49,198 nucleotides of DNA, taken from the NCBI GenBank assembly GCA_016124645.1, contig WGNE01000039.1:1-49198 (forward strand), in the 5' to 3' direction. The first letter of the stretch is position 1. Every line of letters starts with the position of its first letter. Position numbers and translations under genes: made by a program. Shown here one piece after another: positions 25,788 to 35,172 of the stretch. The DNA comes from Alphaproteobacteria bacterium (GTDB taxonomy: Bacteria > Pseudomonadota > Alphaproteobacteria > Micavibrionales > UBA2020). The notes under the pieces were generated by a model. The model did no database searches and was not told the DNA's origin. It saw only the letters and a program-made list of their open reading frames with translations.

Positions 25788-27230
25788 TCAATCGCGCCAG
25801 AAGCGCGGGGCGAGGATGACGAGGATGGTCATGAACTCCAGCCGTCCCATCAGCATGGCCGCGGAAAGCACCCAGAGCGCGTTCTGGCTGAGCGAGGCGA
25901 AGTTGCCCGCGGGGCCGAGGCGCACGCCGATGCCGGGGCCGACGTTGCTGAGCGCCGTCACCGCCGCGCTGTAGGCGCTGACGAAATCGAGCCCCGTCAG
26001 CTGCAGCGCAAGCCCCGTCACCGCCCAGCCGAGAATGAAGACGAAGAAGAACACGCCGACCGAGGCCTGCAGGTCGGGATCGACCAGCTTGCCGTTGTAG
26101 CGCACCTGGAACAGCCCGTGGGGGGCGGTGACCTTCTGCGTCTGCTGGCGCAGCATCAGCCACAAAATCTGCAGGCGGAAAATCTTCATGCCGCCCGCGG
26201 CCGAGCCCGAGCAGCCGCCGAGGAACATCGCGACGAATACCAGCCCGCCCGCGAAGGGGCCCCAGAGACTATAGTCGCTGTCCGTCAGGCCCGTGGTGGT
26301 GATGAGGCTGACGATGGTGAAAAAGGCGTTCTGCACCGCGTTCATGAAGTATTGCTGCCCGTTGAGGACGAGATAGGCCGTCAGCATCGAGCCCAGCACG
26401 AAAATGGTGGCGAGGAAGGCGCGCACCTGGCTGTCGCGCGCCAGCGCGCGGAAATCGCCCTTGGCAAGGCGCAGGTAGAGGACGAAGGGCAGGCTGCCCA
26501 GAATCATGAAGACCATCAGGATGAGGTGGACCATCGGCCGGCTGAAATGCGCGGCCGAAACGTCGGAGGTCGAAAAGCCGCCGGTCGATATCGCCGACAT
26601 GGCATGGCACACGGCTTCGAAGAAGGGCACGCCCGTCCATGACAGCAGGCCGGTGCAGACGACCGTCATCAGCCCGTAGATGGCGGTGATGGACAGGGCC
26701 AGCTGGGTCGCGCTGGGCATGACCTTCTCGATCTGCAGCGCGTGGGTCTTGAAGATTTGCATCCCCGATATCTGCAGCATGGGCAGGATGGTCAGCGCGG
26801 TCACCAGAAAGCCGATGCCGCCCAGCCATTGCAGCATGATGCGCCACAAAAGGATGCCGTGCGGCAGGTTGTCGAGTCCCGAAATGACGGTCGAGCCCGT
26901 GGTGGTGATGCCCGACATGGATTCGAAAAAGGCCTGCGTGTAATCGAGGTTCATCTCGGCAAGGCAAAAGGGCAGGGCGCCGAAGGCGGCGATGAAGAGC
27001 CAGCTGACGGAAGCCAGCACGCAAGTCTCGCGCAGGTGAAGCTGGAAGCTTTTTTCGCGGTTCATGAAGATGAGGGCGAGGCCGACGAAGCCGGTGATCA
27101 TCTGCGCGGCGAGGAAGGCCTGCCAGTCGTCGCTGGCGCCGTGGACGTCGGCCAGCAGCGGGGCCAGCATGGCCGTCGCCAGAATCAGGAGCAGAACGCC
27201 GATGACGTAGAATACAGGCTTGAAACGCAT
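25788..27230 (-). CDS. trkH: Trk-type potassium uptake protein TrkH
   Basis: An inner-membrane K+ transporter subunit of 480 residues, with about ten hydrophobic segments. The four pore loops are visible with their selectivity glycines: SGITTTGSTV, SAISTGGFST, ITTTGLTDSDY and ALSNVGPGIG. This four-fold loop pattern identifies the Trk/Ktr/HKT superfamily, and the length fits TrkH. The regulatory TrkA protein is not in the window. The gene lies 58 bp downstream of apaG on the same strand and may be transcribed with it. Confidence 0.95.
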   Translation of the reverse strand: MRFKPVFYVIGVLLLILATAMLAPLLADVHGASDDWQAFLAAQMITGFVGLALIFMNREKSFQLHLRETCVLASVSWLFIAAFGALPFCLAEMNLDYTQAFFESMSGITTTGSTVISGLDNLPHGILLWRIMLQWLGGIGFLVTALTILPMLQISGMQIFKTHALQIEKVMPSATQLALSITAIYGLMTVVCTGLLSWTGVPFFEAVCHAMSAISTGGFSTSDVSAAHFSRPMVHLILMVFMILGSLPFVLYLRLAKGDFRALARDSQVRAFLATIFVLGSMLTAYLVLNGQQYFMNAVQNAFFTIVSLITTTGLTDSDYSLWGPFAGGLVFVAMFLGGCSGSAAGGMKIFRLQILWLMLRQQTQKVTAPHGLFQVRYNGKLVDPDLQASVGVFFFVFILGWAVTGLALQLTGLDFVSAYSAAVTALSNVGPGIGVRLGPAGNFASLSQNALWVLSAAMLMGRLEFMTILVILAPRFWRD

Positions 27231-27288
27231 AACTTTAACTTGCCCTCTTTTTTCGTCTTTCGCCCTTCTTCGGGGGCGGGGATTACCG

Positions 27289-27681
27289 TCAGTTCACCTG
27301 CCGCGGCATGTCCGGGCTGTCGAGCGAGAAGGCGGGAATGGCGACGTCGAGCAGGCTGCCGTCCGGCGCCTCCATCGCGTAGGTTCCCGCCATGATGCCC
27401 GACGGCGTGGTCAGCGGCGTGCCGCTGGTGTATTCGAAGCTTTCGCCGGGTTTCAGCACGGGCTGCTCGCCCACCACGCCGGGCCCGCGCACTTCCTGCA
27501 CGCGGCCGTAGGCGTCGGTGATCTTCCAGTGGCGGGTGCGCAGCTGCAGCGTTTCGGCGCCGTTGTTCTCGATGCGGACGTGATAGGCCCAGACATAGAC
27601 GTTCTTCTCCGGTACGGATTCCGAATCCAGATACCGGGGCTCGACGAAAACGGTGACGTTGCGGGTGGTGGAACTGTACAT
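27289..27681 (-). CDS. apaG: ApaG protein (Co2+/Mg2+ efflux-associated)
   Basis: 130 residues from the ATG at 27681, which has AGGAAAG just before it. The fibronectin-like ApaG fold is recognised by VWAYHVRIENNGAETLQLRT, RHWKITDAYGRVQEVRGPGV, VGEQPVLKPGESFEYTSGTP and MAGTYAME. The longer open frame is rejected because it runs through the terminator of the upstream OmpA-like gene. ApaG has been linked to cobalt/magnesium resistance in enterobacteria; its biochemistry remains unclear. Confidence 0.94.
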   Translation of the reverse strand: MYSSTTRNVTVFVEPRYLDSESVPEKNVYVWAYHVRIENNGAETLQLRTRHWKITDAYGRVQEVRGPGVVGEQPVLKPGESFEYTSGTPLTTPSGIMAGTYAMEAPDGSLLDVAIPAFSLDSPDMPRQVN

Positions 27682-27751
27682 CTTTCCTGCCTGTAGCTTA
27701 CGGGCAATTTTATCGGGTTTCCCTGAAAAAACAAAAGGAAACCGGAAAAAA

Positions 27752-27780
27752 GAAACCGGCCGGTTGTCCCGGCCGGTTTC
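27752..27780 (-). terminator. Rho-independent terminator of the OmpA-like gene
   Basis: Perfect 12-bp GC-rich stem (27752-27763 with 27769-27780) with a 5-nt loop. On the minus strand it is followed by six Ts (27746-27751). It lies 24 bp after the stop at 27805. Confidence 0.9.
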
Positions 27781-27804
27781 CTTCAAGCCTAGCTGCCTGC
27801 CAGA

Positions 27805-28713
27805 TTACTCGAGAGTGATCTGGGCGCGGCGGTTGGCGGGTTCGCGGACGTTGTCCTTGGTCTTGACCAGGAGGTCCGTTTCGCCGCGCGCTTCGACGCG
27901 GATCATGTCTGCGGGCACGCCGCGGGACACGAGCCCGGCCTTGACCGCATTCGCGCGTTTCAGCGAAAGTTTCTGGTTGTACTTGGCGCTGCCCGAGCTG
28001 TCGGTATGGCCGACGACCACGAGGCCTTTCACGTCCTTGCGGGATTTGACTTCCTGTGCGACAGCATCAAGAACGTCGTTCGCGCCGGCGGAAATGTTGT
28101 GCTTGTTCCAGTCGAAGAAGACGATGAACATGGCTTCCTGCACCGGTACGGCGGGGCCCTTGGCCATTTCCGTCACGGGGGCGGGGAATTCCTCGGCGGG
28201 TGCGGGGGCGGGCGCCGGCTTCACGGCGATCGCGTCCTGCAGGTCTTTCAGCGCGGCGAAGAACTGGCTTTTGCAGGGAACGTCCTTGTTCCAGTTTTCT
28301 TCCTGCTGCTCCGCCCAGCAATCGAAGCGCGCCTGCGCGACGGCTGCCTTGGCGGAGGCCAGCTCGCGGCCGCCGTCTTCAAGCGCATCGACCAGCTGCG
28401 CGCGGGCCGGGTTCATTTCGGAGAGGTTCTTGTCGCTCAGGTCCCAGTCGTCAAGCGTTTCCGGCATGGCGATGACGCCGCTGGCGGTGGCCAGACCCTT
28501 GCGGGCGAAGTGAATCGCGTCTGCATAGTCCAGCGTCTTGGTCTGCAGGTAGTTCGCGTATTCGCGATACTCGCCGGAAAGCATCTTGGTGAAAGGCGAA
28601 CCGACGGCCTGTGCTTTGTTCAGCGCGTCAACCGTCGAGCTGCTGCTTGCGCCCGTGCAGGCAGTCAGGGCGAGTACACCCAAAACGGCGCAAACTCTGG
28701 TAACCAACTTCAT
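27805..28713 (-). CDS. OmpA-family lipoprotein
   Basis: 302 residues from the ATG at 28713, with AAGGAG 7 nt upstream. The signal peptide ends in a lipobox (GVLALTACTG). The central region is helical (about residues 30-160), then an Ala/Pro linker leads to a C-terminal OmpA-like peptidoglycan-binding domain (about 200-302). This shows VVVGHTDSSGSAKYNQKLSL, KRANAVKAGLVSRGV and the closing EPANRRAQITLE. It is thus an outer-membrane lipoprotein that holds on to the cell wall. It is a stand-alone transcript with its own terminator and a 10-bp inverted repeat upstream. No tol-pal genes are nearby, so it is not called Pal. Confidence 0.92.
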   Translation of the reverse strand: MKLVTRVCAVLGVLALTACTGASSSSTVDALNKAQAVGSPFTKMLSGEYREYANYLQTKTLDYADAIHFARKGLATASGVIAMPETLDDWDLSDKNLSEMNPARAQLVDALEDGGRELASAKAAVAQARFDCWAEQQEENWNKDVPCKSQFFAALKDLQDAIAVKPAPAPAPAEEFPAPVTEMAKGPAVPVQEAMFIVFFDWNKHNISAGANDVLDAVAQEVKSRKDVKGLVVVGHTDSSGSAKYNQKLSLKRANAVKAGLVSRGVPADMIRVEARGETDLLVKTKDNVREPANRRAQITLE

Positions 28714-28774
28714 AGAACTACTCCTTGAAACTATGCGTAACTTCATGTTTTCGGACTCTAACCGTTTTATTGTG

Positions 28775-28800
28775 TTTTCAAAAGCTTAAACTTTTGAAAA
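28775..28800. repeat. 10-bp perfect inverted repeat upstream of the OmpA-like gene
   Basis: TTTTCAAAAG and CTTTTGAAAA separated by CTTAAA, 61 bp upstream of the start codon at 28713. The position suits an operator or a 5'-leader hairpin. Confidence 0.6.
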
Positions 28801-28970
28801 GGCGCAAAAACCGAAAGCCATTCTTATTAACTTCTCTGTCGGCGGGTTGTAAAGATGTTTTCAGGACACAGGGATAGAAAATTTCCATTCACATAAAAAC
28901 AATCCCCTTGGCAAAAACCGCGCGAATGGATATATATGTCTGCGTTCAACATGCGGTTTTCCGCAAGGAT

Positions 28971-29045
<75 letters not shown>

Positions 29046-29116
29046 AATTCTTCCCGTAATGTGTGGAAACGGCTTTTGCCCTGCGATGCGCCGCGATTAT
29101 GCAGAACCGCGCGGAA

Positions 29117-29629
29117 TCAGTTTCCGACGGCGGAAAGCAGCGTCACGGCGTCCACGACCTTCTTGGTCGCCTCGCTGATGAGCAGCACGTCCTTATCGAC
29201 GCGGACATAGCGGTAGCCATGGGGCGCATGGTGCAATTCCCTGAGCAGGTCGCCGGGAAGTTCGCGGTATTCAACGCCTTCCGGCAGCGGACGTCCGATG
29301 CCGTATTTTTTCGCGATGCCGGGCGGCAGGCAGCCGTTGTGCTTGCGGGCAAGGCCCGGCGGGCATTTTGCGCGGTAGTTGTCGCGCAGGTAAGTCCTGA
29401 TGACGTTGCGGTCCTCCGTGCCGATATGGATGGAAACGCCGCCGCCGAAGTCAGCGGTGATGCCGGTATCGTCGAGAATGACGCCGGCCGTCCGCTCGTC
29501 GTCGTCCCCATGGCGCCAATGTCCGTTGCCGTGCCCGTGGCCATGTCCGGGGTCCGCAAAAGCCGCGACGGGGGCGCCCAAAAGAAGGGCCAGCGCGCAA
29601 GTCGCTATAAAGGCTGACGATTTTTTCAT
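29117..29629 (-). CDS. Exported RcnB-like protein
   Basis: 170 residues with a clear signal peptide (KKSSAFIATCALALLLGA, cleavage near AFA). The mature N-terminus is His/Gly-rich (GHGHGHGNGHWRHGDDDE), which could bind metal. The middle contains a repeated YRAKCPPGLARK/CLPPGIAKKYG pattern with two cysteines, and the C-terminus reads HGYRYVRVDKDVLLISEATK. The last part is the RcnB-family signature (periplasmic protein affecting nickel/cobalt homeostasis). GGAGG precedes the start. Metal-related function is plausible given the His run, but there is no rcnA-type exporter adjacent. Confidence 0.75.
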   Translation of the reverse strand: MKKSSAFIATCALALLLGAPVAAFADPGHGHGHGNGHWRHGDDDERTAGVILDDTGITADFGGGVSIHIGTEDRNVIRTYLRDNYRAKCPPGLARKHNGCLPPGIAKKYGIGRPLPEGVEYRELPGDLLRELHHAPHGYRYVRVDKDVLLISEATKKVVDAVTLLSAVGN

Positions 29630-29727
29630 GGCATCCTCCGTTACGCATTGGGGGAATAGGGCTTCTCAAGTGACATACGGCGGGGCGCGGCGGAAGGTTC
29701 CCGCTTTTTTCTGGATCATGCCGGCGG

Positions 29728-30177
29728 TTATATCTTCGGCATATGGCCTTCGTTGCGGCGGATCATTTCCTGGCGGATGGCCTTGCCGATATCGACGTTG
29801 CGGCGTTTTTCCGCTTCGTAGAGGGCGGTCTTCAGGCTTTTCTCGTCGGCGGAGTTCAGCAGCACTTCCACCATGTCGAGCCATTCCTTTTCAGAGGCGA
29901 TCTGCAGCGGCGCGTGGTTGGTGTTGCCGCTGAAAAGCCCGCGGCCTTCGCGCGTCACGTCGCCCGCGTTCTCCAGCCCCTTGGCCAGCGTGTCGGCGGC
30001 GACCTGCGTATGCCCGGCGAGGACGGCGGCGGTGAAGCGGTCGCGCAGGGTTTCCTGCGTCGGCGTGCCGCCCACGGCTTCATCGAAGGCCAGGTATTCC
30101 GCCAGCTGCTTTTCGTCCAGATCGTGGCGCGTGGGCGGCGGGGGCGGGAGCTCTTTCTTTTTGAAAAACCAGACCAT
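29728..30177 (-). CDS. Cytosolic protein with ankyrin-like helices
   Basis: 149 residues, no signal peptide and no confident family. It begins MVWFFKKKELPPPPPTRHDL, with a poly-Pro run, then alternating helices. The segment NHAPLQIASEKEWLDMVEVL followed by NSADEKSLKTALYEAEKRRN resembles degenerate ankyrin repeats (helix-turn-helix with a short hairpin). It lies 14 bp downstream of the next membrane-protein gene on the same strand, so both may be one transcript. A related ankyrin-like remnant lies at 31124-31332. Confidence 0.72.
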   Translation of the reverse strand: MVWFFKKKELPPPPPTRHDLDEKQLAEYLAFDEAVGGTPTQETLRDRFTAAVLAGHTQVAADTLAKGLENAGDVTREGRGLFSGNTNHAPLQIASEKEWLDMVEVLLNSADEKSLKTALYEAEKRRNVDIGKAIRQEMIRRNEGHMPKI

Positions 30178-30191
30178 CTTCTTTTTGCCTT

Positions 30192-30947
30192 TTAGGGGTT
30201 GCCCGGCTTGGGGGTCTTGTTGCCGTCGGGCTTGGCGCTGGGGTAGCGGCGCTTGCGCGCGGCGAGCAGGAGCGGGGTCATCAACAGCAGACCCGCGAAG
30301 CCGCCGGCGGCGCCGCCTTCGAGCCCGGCGGCGTTATAAAGGTCCTGCCCCTGTTGCATGGCCTGCCCTACTTCTTTGGAGATTTGCTGCGGCGTCGCGT
30401 CGTCGTCGTCGAAGATGCTGCCGAAGGCGTGGGAGAGCTGCACGCCGGCGCTGGCTTCCTGCTGGTACATCACGCCGCTTTCGTAGTTGTCGGTGACGGC
30501 GGAAACGTCCGGCCCGCCGCTTTGCTTGTAGGTATTGATGAGCTGCGTGTATTGCGCCTCCGAAATATCGGGCGAGAGGCGCAGGTCGTTGATGAAGCCG
30601 ACGGCAAGGTCGGTCTTGTCCGCGCCCGCGTTGCCGATGGCGGCGATGCGGTCCATGAATCCCTGATAGGCGTCGGCGGAGGCCTGCACGGTTTCTTGCG
30701 GCAGGGTGACGCCGTCCGGCAGGGCGGCGGGGAAGAACTGCTGCTCGTCGATCTTCTGCAGCATCGATTCCGGCAACTGGTTTTCCGCGACGGCGGCGAT
30801 TTGCGTCAGCGTGTAGTTGCTCTGCGCGGGCTGGGTGTATTCATGCGCCAGATGCGCGCCGGCGAAACCGCCGAGGCCCGCGGCGCCGATCGCGCCCGCC
30901 GCCACGACGGCGCGGGCCTTTTTGTTGAAATATTTTGAAAAGGACAT
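30192..30947 (-). CDS. Bitopic membrane protein with C-terminal TM and basic motif
   Basis: 251 residues from the ATG at 30947; GGAG lies 9 nt upstream, and the longer form would need a TTG too close to it. A first hydrophobic segment (about residues 12-30, Ala/Gly-rich) is followed by a soluble region of about 160 residues, then a Gly-rich stretch leading into a second span (FAGLLLMTPLLLAA) capped by RKRR. The tail is hydrophilic. The Gly-TM-Arg ending resembles protein-sorting tails, but here 18 further residues follow. Not recognised as any family. Probably co-transcribed with the ankyrin-like gene downstream. Confidence 0.75.
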   Translation of the reverse strand: MSFSKYFNKKARAVVAAGAIGAAGLGGFAGAHLAHEYTQPAQSNYTLTQIAAVAENQLPESMLQKIDEQQFFPAALPDGVTLPQETVQASADAYQGFMDRIAAIGNAGADKTDLAVGFINDLRLSPDISEAQYTQLINTYKQSGGPDVSAVTDNYESGVMYQQEASAGVQLSHAFGSIFDDDDATPQQISKEVGQAMQQGQDLYNAAGLEGGAAGGFAGLLLMTPLLLAARKRRYPSAKPDGNKTPKPGNP

Positions 30948-31123
30948 GGTCAATCTCTCCTGTGCCGTGCTTTCTCGGGGGCGATCTCAAGGCCGTAACG
31001 CGCGCCGCGCCCGTTTGACGGAATACCGTTTCTTTGGGTGGGTTGTTATAGGATGATTATGGAAGACTGTCAATGCCGGGGGCCGGACGGGGCCGGATTC
31101 GGGCGTAATGGCCTGAAAATACT

Positions 31124-31332
31124 CTATTTCAGCCAGAACTTGGGCGCTTTTTTGCTCAGCTGTTCAAGGCGGTCCTCGAAGGCCTGCTTTGCGGCAGCGC
31201 CGTCCAGCCGTAGAAATCCTTCTGGTCAACCGCGTCTGCGCCATGCGTCTCCACCCATTGCCGCACGCGCCCGTGGGCCCCGTCCGCCGCCGCCACCAGC
31301 GCGTTGATTTTCTGCTTGCTGGGCATGGTCAT
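31124..31332 (-). pseudogene. Ankyrin-like gene remnant with frameshift
   Basis: From the ATG at 31332 (or 31326) the frame reads a helical start, then THGADAVDQKDFYGWTAL, a good ankyrin-repeat match, and then loses sense (PQSRPSRTALNS). One frame over, from about 31205, coding resumes as AAAKQAFEDRLEQLSKKAPK and ends FWLK at the TAG at 31124-31126. A single-base shift near 31200 joins the two halves, though an internal deletion that removed several repeats would look the same. The remaining product would be about 68 residues. A sequencing error is possible. Confidence 0.55.
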
Positions 31333-31522
31333 CTCGTTGTTTGTTGAAGGGGTGATTGTAGGGGGTTTGGGAGCGGGAGGCAATGGAGGCGATGAATTGG
31401 AGAATTGATGGCTGGCCAAGGGGTTGGGAGGTCGCCTAGAATATCGAGCCAAAAAGTTTAAGTTGTTCCGGCTCTATTGATTCGACCTGCCGTTGATTAT
31501 TTATTTGAGGGGGATCTCGCAT

Positions 31523-31960
31523 ATGGTCAAAAATTTTATTCAGAAAATGGTTGGTACGGCCATAGTGGTTTCGTTCTTAACCGCCTGCGCTGGTCATGAC
31601 CCTAACCCTGTAATGGTTGTGCAATACGGTGATGACGGTCTTTCATGCAAGGGATTACAGCTCTCCATGTCAGAGGCGCAGAATGAAATGCAAAGGCTTG
31701 TCGGTCAGACGAACAAAACGGGACAGAATGTCGCTCTGGGGGTCGCAGGTGCGTTTCTTCTGGTTCCTTGGTTCTTCATGGATTTCAAAGAGGGAGAAAA
31801 GGTTGAATACGACGCATGGAGACAGCGTTACAATCATCTTGCCCTTCTTGCGGAAGAAAAACATTGCGGGATGAAGAAAGTTCATATCCCGACGGCCCAG
31901 GAGCTGCAAAGGGCAGCGGAAGCGGCTAGAAAAAAACAGAAAGAAATTATAAATCGCTAA
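31523..31960 (+). CDS. Putative lipoprotein of an AT-rich pair (first gene)
   Basis: 145 residues from the ATG at 31523, with GAGGGGG upstream. The lipoprotein signal peptide ends in VVSFLTAC. The mature part has a possible second hydrophobic segment (ALGVAGAFLLVPWFFMDF, near residues 71-88) and a charged helical tail (AARKKQKEIINR). There are two further cysteines (Cys42 and one near HCGMKK). No family is recognised. Base composition and codon choice are visibly more AT-rich than surrounding genes, suggesting acquisition. The next lipoprotein gene follows 35 bp later. Confidence 0.75.
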   Translation: MVKNFIQKMVGTAIVVSFLTACAGHDPNPVMVVQYGDDGLSCKGLQLSMSEAQNEMQRLVGQTNKTGQNVALGVAGAFLLVPWFFMDFKEGEKVEYDAWRQRYNHLALLAEEKHCGMKKVHIPTAQELQRAAEAARKKQKEIINR

Positions 31961-31995
31961 TGTCCGCGTGGGATTTAAGTACGAAAGGCTTCTAG

Positions 31996-32529
31996 ATGAA
32001 AAAGATTATTCTTGCCTCTGCAATTTTACTTTTTTTGACAGGTTGTGCCGCGCAAATGACAGCCGACAATGAAAAAGAGCTTGTGAATGATGCTTTGAAA
32101 AGCATCGCCGAGAAATGTTCTCAATACGGAGATGTCAAAACGGGAATGCCGAAAAGCAGGAAAGCCGCGCTTAAATATCATTATTGTGAAGAAGAAATAG
32201 TAAAAGATGCTGTTATTCCGAAATCCAGCTTTCCTGATATTTGGCTAAATGTTGAAGCGGAAGACCTTTTGCTTTCCAAGCAATATCATGATGGAAAGAT
32301 TGATCGTGATACTCTTCACGCAATGATGGACAAAAAGACGGCTGAGTTTTCGCTACAGCTTCAGCAGAGGTTAGGAGTTATCCAACAACAACAAAATGCC
32401 GCTTTGCAGCAGTCATTGCAAAATTTCCAACAGCAACAGCAGGCGGCGGCGATACAAAGAGCGAACTCAATGCCACACACAACGAATTGTTCTATGTTTG
32501 CAAATACCATGAACTGTACGAGCTGGTAA
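31996..32529 (+). CDS. Putative lipoprotein of an AT-rich pair (second gene), Gln-rich
   Basis: 177 residues with a classic lipoprotein signal: KKIILASAILLFLTGCAAQ. The mature protein is helical, and residues about 118-153 are dominated by glutamine (QLQQRLGVIQQQQNAALQQS and onward), likely a coiled coil. The C-terminus has paired cysteines in TNCSMFANTMNCTSW. Not assignable to a family. Like its upstream neighbour it is AT-rich compared with the rest of the window, and the two are likely co-transcribed. It converges on the ABC-transporter operon 20 bp away. Confidence 0.78.
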   Translation: MKKIILASAILLFLTGCAAQMTADNEKELVNDALKSIAEKCSQYGDVKTGMPKSRKAALKYHYCEEEIVKDAVIPKSSFPDIWLNVEAEDLLLSKQYHDGKIDRDTLHAMMDKKTAEFSLQLQQRLGVIQQQQNAALQQSLQNFQQQQQAAAIQRANSMPHTTNCSMFANTMNCTSW

Positions 32530-32549
32530 CGCCAATACATTGCGCCAGC

Positions 32550-34060
32550 CTACCCCGTCCGCTGCAACCTTAGCCCCTTGGAGACGCAGGCCGTTTCCAC
32601 CAGCTCGAAGCCGTATTGCATGAGCAGGGCCATGCCCGCGGCGGGAACGGCGCCGGTCATGATGAGCCCGATGTCGTCGAGGCGGATGCCCGCCAAAATC
32701 GGCTCGCCATAGCCGCCCGCGCCGATGAGCGCGGCCAGTGTCGCGGTGCCGACGTTGATGACCGCCGCCGTCTTGATGCCCGCGAGGATGGTGGGGGCCG
32801 CCATCGGCAGCTTGATGCGCCAGAGCTTCGCGCGCTCGGGCAGGCCCAGCGCTTCGGCCGATTCAAGCACGCCGTCGGGAATGCCGGTCAGCCCCGCATA
32901 GGTGTTGCGCACGATGGGCAGCAGGCTGTAGAGGAACAGCGCGGCGATGGCCGGCGCGCGCCCGATGCCGAAGAGCGGAATCATGAAAACGAAAAGCGCG
33001 AGGGAGGGCATGGTCTGCAACACGCCCGCCGCGCCCAGGATGACCTGCCCCAGCCGCCCGTGCCGCGCCGCGAGGATGCCCGCGGGCACCGAAACCGCGA
33101 TGGCCGCGCTGAGCGAGACCAGCACCAGCAGGAGATGCGCGAAGGTGTAGCGCCAGAAGGCCGTCCACCAGCTTTTCCTGCGCGCCGCGACTTCCATGCC
33201 GAAAGTTTTTTTCAGGAAGCCCGCGGCGACGGCGGATTCGCTGCGGCGGTCGATTTTCACCGCGCGGTTCATCGCGGCCATCGCCGCCGTATCGATGCGC
33301 CCCGCCAGCCGCTTGTAGTTGCGCACCGCGGCCGGCGCGCGCTTTTCAAGATCCGTGCGGTAGAGGATGACGCCCTTGTATATAGGGAAGTAATGCAGAT
33401 CGTCCTTCAGCAGGGCGAGGTGGTAATAGTCGATCTCCGCATCCGTCGTATAGGCGACCACCGCGTCCACACTGCCGTGGACGAGGCCGCGGTAGGCGAG
33501 GTCCTGGTCGATGTTGACCGGCGTCTGGGGCAGGGCGTAGGCCGCGCGCATGCCGGGCCAGCCGTCCTTGCGGTTCAGGAATTCGCTGGGGAAGCCCAGT
33601 TTCAGCTCCGGGTGACGGCGCAGGTCGGAAATGGTGCGGATGCCCAGCTTCTTCGCCCGCCTCGGGTCCATGGCGATGGCGTAGTTGTTCTGGAAGCCCA
33701 GCGGCGGGGCCATGCTGACGCCGTAGGTCGAAAGCTTTTTGCGCAGGCCTTCCATCGTGGTGATGTGCTGGCCCGCGAAGTCCTCGTGGTAGAGCGTGCC
33801 GGTGTAATCGACATAGGCGTCGATGTCGCCCTCCTTCAGCGCGCGCCAGATGATGCGCGTGCCGCCGAACTGGCGCTTGTGGATGGCGGGAACGCCCGCC
33901 GCCTGCGTCACGCCCTTCACGATCTCGCCGAGGACGACGCTTTCGGTGAATTTCTTGGAGCCGACGATGACCGGTTTTCCGCCCGCCGCCGCGACGCGGG
34001 ACGGCGCGAACGAAAGCAGCGCGCAGAGCAGGAACAGGAAGGGGAAAAGCGTTTTGTTCT

Positions 34061-34064
<4 letters not shown>
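32550..34064 (-). CDS. Osmoprotectant-type ABC transporter, fused substrate-binding protein and permease
   Basis: 504 residues. A signal peptide (residues 1-25) is followed by an OpuAC-like quaternary-amine binding domain (about 28-290), with VGSKKFTESVVLGEIVK, AYVDYTGTLYHED and VDAVVAYTTDAEIDYYHLAL. A BPD_transp_1 permease domain follows (about 305-500) with TMPSLALFVFMIPLFGIGRA and the ATPase-docking EALGLPERAKLWRIKLPMAA. Ligands of the family are glycine betaine, choline or carnitine, and in some members ergothioneine; which applies is not visible. The start overlaps the ATPase gene by 4 bp. Here the binding domain is N-terminal, whereas many fused members put the permease first. Confidence 0.92.
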
Positions 34065-34831
<767 letters not shown>

Positions 34832-34927
34832 GCGCACACCATACAGCAATGCGGCATTTTATCAACCGCAGGCCCGCCGCGCGGAGGGGGTGCGCTTAAT
34901 ATCCGTTCTTTTTCAATGGTTTGGAAT

Positions 34928-35002
34928 TGGTAGCGAGGGAGGGATTTGAACCCCCGACCAAAGGATTATGATTCCTCTGCTCTACCACTGAGCTACCCCG
35001 CC
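34928..35002 (-). tRNA. tRNA-Met (CAT), elongator type
   Basis: 75 nt on the minus strand including CCA. The 5' end GGCGGGG pairs with CCTCGCT, the D stem is GCTC/GAGC, the anticodon loop is ATCATAA (anticodon at 34968-34970) and the T arm contains GGTTCAAATC. The opening GGCGGGGTAGCTCAG is that of alphaproteobacterial elongator tRNA-Met rather than initiator. Lysidine-modified tRNA-Ile(CAT) is less likely. Confidence 0.93.
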
Positions 35003-35172
35003 ACAGGGAAAAATGGTCCTTTTATATGCCAATACCCGCCCTTGCTGTCAAGCATCTTTAACGGCCGCGCGGAGCGCAGCGTTGGTTAACATATTATAAA
35101 GCCAAAAAAGCTATAATAACTTGAATTATTTTACAGGTTTTCAGGCCCGCAGAGGGGCGGCGAACAGGGGCA

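Noticed and set aside
35083-35110. Possible dif-like site (GTTAACATATTATAA) near tRNA-Met
   Set aside because: Only one half resembles a XerD-binding arm. The second arm and the central region do not fit.
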